In this document: piece after piece, positions 1-8,375 of the stretch
How positions within the stretch are numbered: the stretch's first letter is position 1
How the letters are laid out: the number at the start of each line of letters is the position of its first letter
Origin: Antitrichia curtipendula
Lineage: Eukaryota > Streptophyta > Bryopsida > Hypnales > Leucodontaceae
Direction of reading: 5' to 3'
DNA: 64,000 nt
Assembly (NCBI GenBank): GCA_951230915.1
Contig: OX579635.1
Coordinates: forward strand, 36,890,001 to 36,954,000
Position numbers and translations under genes: made by a program
The notes under the pieces: generated by a model
Told to the model about the DNA's origin: nothing
The model's input: only the letters and a program-made list of their open reading frames with translations
Databases searched by the model: none

Positions 1-588
1 CAAATTGTCAGTTTCAAAGTGTACAATTTTCGAGGTTATGGAATCTTGCCCTTCTTCTGTAGTCGAGGAGATATTCCCATGTGATGATGGGCTTGGCGAA
101 GTCTCTCGTGGGTGGCCGCCAAGGGAAACCGATTTTCTTTTGAGAGAAACAGATTTCTTGCGTTTGCCAGTGACAGAATGGATCGCCTCTCTCACTTGCC
201 GTGCAAAAAACGAACTCGCGCGCATTGTCTTGTTGCCTACTTGGATAAACTGCTCGCAAGAAGGCTGCAAATCCTTGAACGGGATTCCCTTCAGCGGTAT
301 CTCTGCAAAAATCAGCGGAGAGTCACTGTAATGATATGGCAGATTACCCCCCATATAATAGTTGATGGCATCCTTCGCTCGCTCAATTTCTTCTGCTTCG
401 TAACTTCCGAACCAAAGTTTTTTCTTGAACTTTCGTGGTCGTACTTCAACGATCAGCCCCTTGAATCCTGAATGTATCCAGGGCTGTATCCGGGGCTGTA
501 TCCGCAGAGGCTTCTCGGCAAGTGGAGGTGACCTATCTAAGGATTTCATTTTGTCTCGCACTTCCTTCAATGAAAGATGGCCCGGTAC
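1..588 (-). CDS. partial exon with divergent AP2/ERF-like domain (possible 3' exon of the kinase gene at 1902-2921)
   Basis: The minus strand is open without a stop from 648 to the window edge. A good acceptor (pyrimidine tract then TTGCAG) ends at 589, so the exon probably starts at 588. The alternative is translation from the ATG at 648-646, which gives a hydrophobic N-terminus. About 40 codons after the acceptor the protein reads GFKGLIVEVRP, then KLWFGSYEAEEIERAKDAI and a G-N-L-P-Y segment. This follows the AP2/ERF pattern (kGVr..., W-L-G-s-f-x-t-A-E-E-A-A-R-A-x-D-x-A, then G and an LNFP-like end), but several consensus residues are changed. A Lys/Arg-rich, Ser-rich tail follows. Phase 0 at the acceptor matches the phase 0 donor of the kinase exon upstream, so I infer one gene. 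The AP2-like call is by eye; a DNA-binding role is unproven because the domain is degenerate. Confidence 0.5.
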
Positions 589-763
589 CTGCAAGTAAAG
601 AGGGATGCAGATCAGACTGAGCAAAGCCCATACTCGAATTTTGGCCATTGTAAAAGTAGAAGTTTAGTGTCATTTATATTGGAAACTGCCATTTCTATTG
701 GACTTCCAATTGAAGGATCAGATTGAAAGTAGGATTCAAACAGAATCTTCTGCTGTCAAAATT

Positions 764-1703
764 TAACCCATACAGGATTGAGGCCGTTTGTCCATCAAAA
801 ACCACTCAAAACTGCCACTTCTATTGAAAAGAGCAAAACAATTTGAAAATTGTTTTTTCTTTGCATATCTATCCATAGGATCTAGTATATGAATGTGTTG
901 AAGAAATTTCAGAAACTTTGACTGCATAGATTGCATTAGATTTGCATTGAAAGTGAACAAAATGGGGATTTTTAGCACCTTGTGTAACTAAATTATAAGA
1001 TTTTGAATCTTCTTAACATAAGTTTTGCACTACAAATGTTGATTTTATAATTTTTGGTGTTGAAAAATTGAGTTGAGAGTCTAGAAAAAAAAATTCTAAA
1101 AACACACTTGATTTTCATACTTTAAACACTTTGATAAGTAGAAGTAGGTATGAGATAGAAAGAAAACCTAAATTCTTAATAGCTCTAAAATGGACTTGAA
1201 ACACACTAATCCCACCAATGACAATGTTCTACCAAGCAAACTAAACCCTGTGGAACTTTCTTATTTAAAATTGTGAAAATTGAGTTAAAAAACAAATTCA
1301 ATAATTTATTTTCTCTATGATTTCTATGAGAAACAAATATTTTAAATAAATTTATTTCAAGTTTTTGTGATTTTTTGGCTGCCCGGTGAACTCAATTTTG
1401 CACTTAGGGTGGCATAACTTTTGCTCCCGGGCACCAATTGAAACCCTAAATAATATTCCCAAAAATCTATAGTAAACATTGCACTCACCAAGTTCTAACC
1501 CTTCATTGTGCACTAACTGATTTGTTACAAGAATTTGCAATTGAAGTGAACTTTGTTTGGTGCACAGTCCAAGATTGACATAGACATACTTACTATAATG
1601 TGTTTTTCTATCTTCAAAATAAGTTTAAGAAATCATGCCAAAAATTGAGATCATAGGAAACTACCAAAACTTTCATTTGTCCCCTGAGGGACAATGGATT
1701 TTA
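764..1703. mobile_element. old TTAA-family inverted-repeat element, decayed, inside the inferred intron 589-1901
   Basis: The segment begins TTAACCCATACAGGATTGAGG and continues with the 'accactcaaaactgccacttctattg' theme also seen at 11240-11270. It ends near 1703 after a 'tgtcccctgagggacaatgg' stretch. Its 3' part matches the reverse complement of 28405-28560. It is therefore a diverged copy of the TTAA-flanked family described at 4936-5519. It fills most of the 1313-nt inferred intron between the kinase exon and the AP2-like exon; nothing else is visible in that intron. Confidence 0.55.
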
Positions 1704-1901
1704 TGGGCCAAATCAAAATCTCCAAAAAAAACTGAACAGTTAATAGTAACTGTAGACCACCCACTACGAACAAAACCCAATAAGCAGACGGGAAACTCAA
1801 AACCTGCAAAATGCATTCAACAAATATGTTCTGCCACCGCAACTCTATCTACTGTAGCTAAACGGACTCAGAATATGTAGCCCAGTACAACATAGACTTA
1901 C

Positions 1902-2921
1902 CTCAGGATCGACCAGCCAAAAGTCCAAAAGTTCCCGGATGAATGAGAAGGTAGGTCTTCGAGCAGGAGACTTCGTCCAGCATGATTCAAGTAAGCATTT
2001 TAATAATCCAGGACACGCAGCAGGTAAATTTGGCCTGAGCTCCCCGGATACGATTCTAGACCCCAACTCTTTCCAATTCCCATTTGGATATGGGCCTTCA
2101 CCTGTCAAGATGTGTGAGCATGTCACAGCAAAGCTATAAACATCTGCACCAAGCCTGTCACTAACACCTAGAGAACCTGTACGCTCTGTTTCCGAATCTG
2201 AATCTGATTCAGAAGAAGTCACATCTTTATCCTCCGACAGCAGCCTCTCTAAAACTTCTGGAGCTTTCCATTGCACAACATCAAGCTTGCGTGCCTGACG
2301 AGAAACAAAAGACATGCTCTTACTTTTGGTCCGAACTAGACCAAAATCAGCCACTTTAACTGACAGCACATTCTTGTCTCCATCATTTACATGAGAAACT
2401 AGAATGTTCTTGGTCTTGAGATCTCCATGCGGAATATTCTGCTCATGCAGGAATTCCATGCCCCTCGCAATCTGTGAAAGGATAGCAAGTGCTTCTGACA
2501 GTTCAAAAGGATAAGAAGGGGTTCCTTCACATCGGCTACCAGAGGCTGTGCCACTTGCTCCCCTTTGAGACTCTTTTCTCTTCTGCAACACATCTAGAAG
2601 GTCCTCTTCCATATATTCCAAAACAAGAGAGCAGCTCATCTTGTCAACGGTTCGACCATGAGTTTTCACGACGTTCTCGTGATCCTTAAGACCTAACAAA
2701 ATAGCGGCCTCCTTCTGAAAGGCGCCACTCGGTACCCCTATAAAGTCTTTTCTTGCAAACCTCTCTCCGTTCCATTCCGTCTCGTACACAATACTCGCCA
2801 GACCTTTGCCTAGAAGGCGCTTGCTTGGTAAATCCCTCGCCCGCAGCTTCCAGACGTGAAATGATGAAATTCCTTGACCGGAGCTTCCAGCATCGTTGTT
2901 GCCACTTTGTGAGGCCATCAT
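1902..2921 (-). CDS. tyrosine-kinase-like (TKL) Ser/Thr protein kinase, catalytic exon
   Basis: A 340-codon exon from the tandem ATGATG at 2921 to a consensus donor (GAG|GTAAGT) at 1902/1901. The longer open frame starts at a GTG, so the ATG is preferred. Motifs: glycine loop LGKGLASIV (residues 37-45), ATP-binding lysine K58 in FARKDF, catalytic loop HGDLKTKN (165-172), DFG at 192-194, a K-APE segment in the activation region, D-V-Y-S-F-A in subdomain IX, and RRPTF in subdomain XI. The catalytic loop is HGD rather than HRD, a non-RD kinase. An acidic Ser/Asp/Glu insert (SESDSDSETE) lies between the APE region and subdomain IX. Without splicing the frame would add 18 unconserved residues to a stop at 1845; with splicing it joins the 588 exon in frame. 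No membrane segment or signal peptide is seen, so it is probably cytoplasmic. The substrate is unknown. Confidence 0.85.
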
Positions 2922-4495
2922 AAGCCGTATTGTCTTCGTGAGCTCCACCACAAACTTACAAAACGATTACATGCTGTACTTCCAAATTTTCACACAAACA
3001 TAGAGGCACTGCAATGAAAAGAAAGGGTTAGGTTTTGGTACACTTCATAATCGCATAGATTTGCAACCGTTGATACATATCGAGCAGAAAAAGTCCAGAA
3101 ACTGCCCTAAAAGCTGCACGATCTTCTCATTCAAGGGTACCCGTAAGTTTCCCCCTTGTGCTTCACACTACTGTAGTAATCTTGTTCCTCTTCCCATCCT
3201 TCTAACATAAGACAAATGTCCGTAGAGTCCAACTCACTCACGCCATCGACGCACATGCATCACATTCCTCACACGGCTGGAAGTCTCTCACAGATAAGCG
3301 TGCCAGGGGATGAAACTCGGGAGATTTAAGCAATCCTCCACCATACTTGAACCGGTTAAAAGCAACCAGACACCTGCTGCTGATGGTATGCAAACTACTA
3401 AGCGACAAATATAGTTTGCCGCCCTGAGTTCCTCCATTCAATTGCTACACAGTCACGTTGATAGCAGCGAAATTCGAAAATTAATACGGTAAGAAATTCA
3501 GACCTGAAAAGATTAACTAGGTGCGCGATTTCAAGAGCAATATTTCTCACGCAACCTGCAACCGGTGTCTCGCGCGCAATTCGCACTTCGCAGTTCCATG
3601 TCGTACACAGAATTCCAAAAATGCAACAAAATCACTGCAGCGACAACAATTCACTTGCTCAAATAATCTGTTCATCGAGGAATTAGATTCAGCAAACATC
3701 GACACTCGATGGATACACTCAAGTACCGTGTTTTAACAAATACCTTCACTCTCAAGAATCGAGAAATAAAGAGTTCATACAGACGAAGTGGTCGAAGCAC
3801 TTACTTGCAGCAAAAAGTATGCAAACTCGGTCACGTCATTCATCCCGGACAAAGCAAAGCCTTAATTCGCTGCGAGAGCGCGAAGACACCGGCACAGAAA
3901 CAATCATAAACGACTATGAATTTTACGAACAAAACAGAACTGGAATTATAGTAACCTTGTTGCAACGAAAGTAATTGCTCTTGTCAGCACCGGACACTAA
4001 AACAAAATCACTAGCATAACCTGGAGCAACTGTCTCTGCAAAACCAATTCGGACGAACGAACGCTGAAACTTAGTCAGGAAAAAATATTCTAGAACTCAA
4101 AACGTTTACTCAAGACAACCAAACCCTCACGAAGTCACACATGGCCACCGAATCTCCTTGCCTAGTTTACAGCTGAATCATCTTCCCGGAAATGTGAGAG
4201 CCGCAAGCTACACCTCAAATACTTCGGAACGATGAAACGAGGCACCACCATCACCGGTACACCCTGATTGAAAACTTAAAACGGTAACTTTGAACCTTCT
4301 CCACACTAGACTTGAACCCTAAGTTAGTCCTCTTGAAACAACCATTTTCAGGCAACGAAGAAGTTGAATTCCTCACGTAATTGCAATAACTCCAGCAAGC
4401 ATCTCTCCCCCCGGCAATTGCGATAACTCAAAAGTTAGCTCGAGGAACTGACGCAAAGTCAAAGCATCTCGTGTTGCGACCTGACCTGGTAAGGT
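2922..4495 (-). promoter_or_regulatory. upstream/leader region of the kinase gene, duplicated upstream of TOC159
   Basis: From about 3105 to 4495 this region is collinear with 25408-26720, with substitutions and small indels. Shared landmarks are 'tgccctaaaagctgcacga' (3104/25409), 'ggggatgaaactcgggagat' (3307/25613), the 'caatcctccaccatacttga' block (3332/25637), 'cactgcagcgacaacaattc' (3632/25938) and a 'cgaaccctaa' block (about 4314/26563). Both copies lie upstream of unrelated minus-strand genes and stop short of the coding starts. The region presumably holds promoter and 5' leader. The weak open frames inside it are not conserved between the copies. I cannot place the transcription start. 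Confidence 0.75.
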
Positions 4496-4513
4496 AGAAC
4501 AGTCCAACCTCAG

Positions 4514-4796
4514 CACTAAGGGCTCCCCAAAATCGGAGGAGCGCCTGGACTGCCCGCCACCCTCCCTGCCCGGGCAAACCCGGGCAAACCCTGTTTTTTC
4601 ACATGATTTTTTTTGCAAATTTTGAATTCATATTTGCAATCAGAGACCCCAAATGTTTTTAAATGAAGTCAAGAATATCCCCTGGAATGGTCCAAAATAG
4701 GGGGCTTTTTTTTACATGCACCCCTGGGTCCAACCTTGGGCAGGGAGGGTGGCGGGTAGACTATGCGTTCCTCCGATTTTGGGGAGCCCTTAGTGC
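4514..4796. mobile_element. 283-bp inverted-repeat element (MITE) with near-perfect 31-bp ends
   Basis: The left end CACTAAGGGCTCCCCAAAAT is repeated inverted at the right end. The match runs about 31 bp through CGGAGGA with one mismatch before CGC. The interior is non-coding and includes a GGGCAAACCC direct repeat. The ends can be read as TA + AGGGCTCC...GGAGCCCT + TA (Tc1/mariner-like) or as CACTA...TAGTG. The flanks do not settle which. It sits just beyond the shared upstream region of the kinase gene. Confidence 0.8.
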
Positions 4797-4935
4797 CAAG
4801 GGACAAAACCCAATGTCAAGTCACCCAATTCCGACATCTACAGAAGCCTCCCATTTGTGCCAGTCTCTTAGCCATTTCCGCAAAAGAGTGTCTAAAGAGC
4901 ATCTAAGGCAACACCCGTAACCAGTAATTTAACCC

Positions 4936-5519
4936 TTAACCCCTAAAGCCCCAATTGTTCCCTCGGGGGACAATTTGGGTCCAAGTAGGTTCCTATTGTC
5001 TCAATTTGAAGTGAATTTTTTTGAGATTTTTTGAAGTTGTGTAGCTTTGCAAGAGCTTTGTGGATATATCATTTTTGTTTCAATTAGATGCCAAATGAAA
5101 AAGTTATGACACAATGAGCAAGAAATGGAGATTATCGGGCAGCCCAAAAAAAATACAAAAAGTCAAAATAATTTTTTTTTAATTTTTTTCCTAAAATACT
5201 ATGTTTTTACCTATACGTGAAGCTTTGATTCATTCTATTTGGACTAGGGATGAGAAAATTATGGACAATTTTAGTTTTGGGGGCAATTTAAGCATCTTCA
5301 AGAAAAAAACTTTTTGTCAACTATGGAAGCTAATATCTTCCAATCTGTATGATGAAATTTGATGAAATTTTTACTACATGATCTCAGACAAGTTATGTAC
5401 AAGATCCTACAGTTAAATTTTTTTTTTTTTTTTAAATTGATTTCCTTAAGTGGATACAACAGAAGTGATAGTTTTGAGTGTTTTTTGGCAGAAAACACCC
5501 TCGGGGCTTTAGGGGTTAA
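4936..5519. mobile_element. TTAA-flanked inverted-repeat element, best-preserved copy
   Basis: TTAA at 4936-4939 is followed by CCCCTAAAGCCCC; the right end reads GGGGCTTTAGGGG followed by TTAA at 5516-5519. TTAA target sites and termini beginning CCC are the form of piggyBac-type elements. The roughly 576-bp interior has no long open frame. It carries modules found in the other copies (764-1703, 11209-12364, 28405-29333, 33276-33545): 'agctttgcaagagctttgtg', 'gtgaagctttgattcattct', and the 'ttttgagtgttttttggcag' block near the right end. Confidence 0.8.
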
Positions 5520-6235
5520 ACGACGGGCTTATAACTATGAATCTCATCTGTTTTGTCACCGTGTGAATTGTTGGATTAAAATATTGCAAAAGCACTCATT
5601 GGAAGACAACCAATTGTAGATGATCTTCCCTTTTCACACAAAATTGGGAGGATGAATAGTTGTACTTATATCCTACAAGGAGAGATTCTTTGTCATTCAT
5701 CGGCCAAAAAACGTCCTCGTTGGCATTCATGGGTTAAGGGTTTGGGACATGATGTCTACCAATACACGTCCAACAAATTATTGAACCCTACTAGCAAGAG
5801 AAAAATAATTTGTGTGCACTTTCAAATGTATTATTTGGACAATAAAAGAATAAGTTGTGAATTTTTAAAGAGCTGAATACACATGCACCTAATACCAACA
5901 TGAGGATCTGATATTTAGATGTAGTACATCCTTGTAATCACATCTATTCACTTCCCAAGATTTTCAAAGATTTTAGAGGTGACGATTATGGGTATAGTAA
6001 TAGTTATGGATGTTGCTACCTTACCACAACCCTCTTGGGTACAGTCCGCCAAATGCGTTTCCAATAGGACACTAATGGGGTCATGGTGAAGGTGATAGGG
6101 TGGGGCGACAAAATCTTTGGCCATTGAGACTTGCCACAACAACAACTAGCGAGTGACTCAGAGTTGCTGAGGTTTCCAACAAGCCATTGTGAGTTGTTGA
6201 AGTTGTTGTGTAGAATTGCATTCTACACAAGCCTT
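5520..6235. other. intergenic, no gene recognised
   Basis: AT-rich DNA with short open frames on both strands and no conserved motif. A small perfect hairpin (TGTGTAGAA / TTCTACACA) lies at about 6208-6229, just left of the next inverted-repeat element. Confidence 0.6.
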
Positions 6236-6660
6236 GAGGTAGAACCACCCATTCCCAACCAAGGAGCCATACTTAACATGTAGAATGCAACTCTTTCCAA
6301 CCAAGGCTAGATCAAATTTACAATCCAATCGTGAAATGTTTTTTTTTCTTATTTTCAAAGTTGGAACTAATAAGGTCATGACACATTTTCCAAATTGTCA
6401 TAAATTGTGCAGGAAGTATTGATCAAAAAAGTAGTCTCTTGACTAATTGGAATTGGAAGATTAGAGACACTAGCTATGTATTCGGAGCACTTTTTGGCTC
6501 CCAAAATTCATAGTAATTTCAATTTTGGGAACAAAATATTAAAAAAAATTAAGTCCCAATATTTATTATCTCTCTTTATGAGAAAAATTTCCGTTGCCTT
6601 ACATTACTCTTCATGTGTCCTAAAATTGCTTAAGTGATCGAGTATAAATGGTTCTACCTA
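6236..6660. mobile_element. inverted-repeat element, AGGTAGAACCAC family, copy 1
   Basis: The left end GAGGTAGAACCACCCATTCC is mirrored by AAATGGTTCTACCTA at the right. The interior matches the reverse complement of 17156-17582, for example the 'aataaggtcatgaca' and 'gaagtattgatc' blocks, so the two are opposite-orientation copies of one family about 425 bp long. No coding capacity. Confidence 0.75.
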
Positions 6661-7913
6661 AGAATAAGGAACTTCTCACAATCTTCTTTAGCATGTGGTC
6701 TTCTCTGAATTCCTAATTTTTGATCATTGTTCATTGTGAGGTGCCATGGACTTGAATCAATGGTACAAATGATAGAGATGCAACTATAGACTACCCACGA
6801 GGATGATGACCAATATGATGCAATGTGAAAACTTTGAGAGAAAAGGGACTCTCCATGTGAGTTTTATGGAAGATTTCCTCAACTGTGACTAATGTAACTA
6901 ATGGCCAAAGGGAGCATTAGTCACATTAATTACAACTAAGGAAATCTTCTATAAAACTCACATTGAGTGTTTCTTCTCTCAAAGTTTTTTGTATATTGGT
7001 TTTTGTATTTTGCAGATCAATTGTGAAATACACAAACAAGAACAACAGAATTGAAAAGATTGTATTATATTTTGCATCAAACATGTTTGAAAATTTATAT
7101 CAATTTCAATTCTTATCAAATTAATATGATCCCACTTGTATTTTAGTCAATTCAACTAATTCTTTCTCTGAACAATACGTACTACCAAAAGCACATGCAT
7201 TCCACAAGATATCTAGATTGCAAATTTGGATGGTTATAGGATATTCTATTTTAGATTGAAATCTTGTTGCAAAGAAGTAGAAATCTCTAACCATGTAATC
7301 TTCATAAATTAAAAAATCAACAATACCACAAAGAAAAGACTTCCAATCCTACCTTCTTGCAAAAGCAATCAACCAAGTCTCCCAAAATATGAATGAAAAA
7401 TGTTTCTTTTTGTCTCCTAAAGATGCTAAAAGTCTTCTAAAGTCCATTTTTTGGCCTCTCAAGGATTTCAAAATTAAAGTAACAATTATTAATCGTAATT
7501 TAATTGTAACTTGTTTGCAAACCATCCTATCTATATTCTTTCCCAAAATGTGCAACCTCCATACATGAAAGCCTTGGATTGATTTTAGATACACCTACTA
7601 GTCAAGAAGATTTAATGTTGATATTTTAAAAATTTGAGTGAGTTAAAAGAGAAGGTCCATTTGATTCAAAAGGATCAATTTTATACAATATGTAGAGCTA
7701 CTATAGAATCTAAAAATTTATATATATACATACATATATAATATCATGTAATAGGAATTTTTATTAATAAGTTAGTCTTAATAGATAGGGGGGTTGCAAA
7801 ATTTTCATAGTACAATGAATATAGATGTGGATAGATAATTTCATATAGATGATAAAATGGACACATTCAAAAAAATCCGTAGAGAAGGGTAGGTGATTGA
7901 AATTGTGTTCCAT
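6661..7913. other. intergenic, AT-rich, one fold-back
   Basis: No gene is recognised. The only structure I see is the long imperfect fold-back at 6827-6988, listed separately. Confidence 0.6.
6827..6988. repeat. imperfect inverted repeat, arms about 73 bp
   Basis: The left arm, starting AAAACTTTGAGAGAA and passing through ATGTGAGTTTTATGGAAGAT to ACTAATG, pairs with the segment from CATTAGTCACATTAA to CTTCTCTCAAAGTTTT. About ten mismatches or small gaps are visible, with a spacer of about 16 nt. A transcript would fold into a long hairpin. It may be the remnant of a small fold-back element or an inverted duplication. Confidence 0.75.
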
Positions 7914-8375
7914 TACTAGTACACAAAAGATGATATTTAGTGTCTTGTACACTAAATACGAAGGCATACACTAAAAGCCAATTACCCTATGAAAGTAAGT
8001 AACATTAAATGTCAATTCAAACATTAAATGTGAACCAGAGTTGTCATATCAGACGGAATATCACTGTTCACGGACAGAATCGGACCGATTAGGGCTAGGC
8101 GGCTGCAAACTTCAGAGCCTTGTAACTTTTGCAAAAATTCTTCAAATAAGAAAAATGAGATGTTTTTCGGCATCTACAGTTTTTGTAGATGCCGAAAAAC
8201 ATCTCATTTTCCTTATTTGAAGAATTTTTGCAAAAGTTACAAGGCTCTGAAGTTTGCAGCCGGCACATTGAAGTCTAACACTAATTGTGGACAAGTTCAG
8301 ATTTAGTGTTGTAGCTAGTAGGGGGGTAAAAACACTAAATGTCACTCAACACTAAATATCATCTTTGGTGTAGTT
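7914..8375. mobile_element. about 460-bp element with CACTA-like ends and a nested palindrome
   Basis: The left end TACTAGTACACAAAAGATGA, continuing TATTTAGTG, is mirrored at the right by CACTAAATATCATCTTTGGT followed by GTAGTT. The sequence 'actaaatg' and its complement recur inside. The perfect-type palindrome 8100-8262 lies in the middle. A similar terminus, CACTAGTACAAAACATGCC, occurs at 27737. There is no coding capacity. Superfamily assignment from the ends alone is weak. Confidence 0.6.
8100..8262. repeat. near-perfect 163-nt palindrome (79-bp arms, 5-nt loop)
   Basis: The left arm starts CGGCTGCAAACTTCAGAGCC and ends CGGCATCTACA. The loop is GTTTT (8179-8183). The right arm returns TGTAGATGCCG ... 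GGCTCTGAAGTTTGCAGCCG. I find one mismatch (A opposite G near 8154/8208) and no indels. Such a structure is either a very young inverted duplication or a hairpin kept by selection or gene conversion. Confidence 0.93.

Noticed and set aside
3709..3909. Short frames in the upstream region shared by the kinase and TOC159 genes
   Set aside because: They are not maintained in the second copy of the region, so they are not conserved coding sequence.
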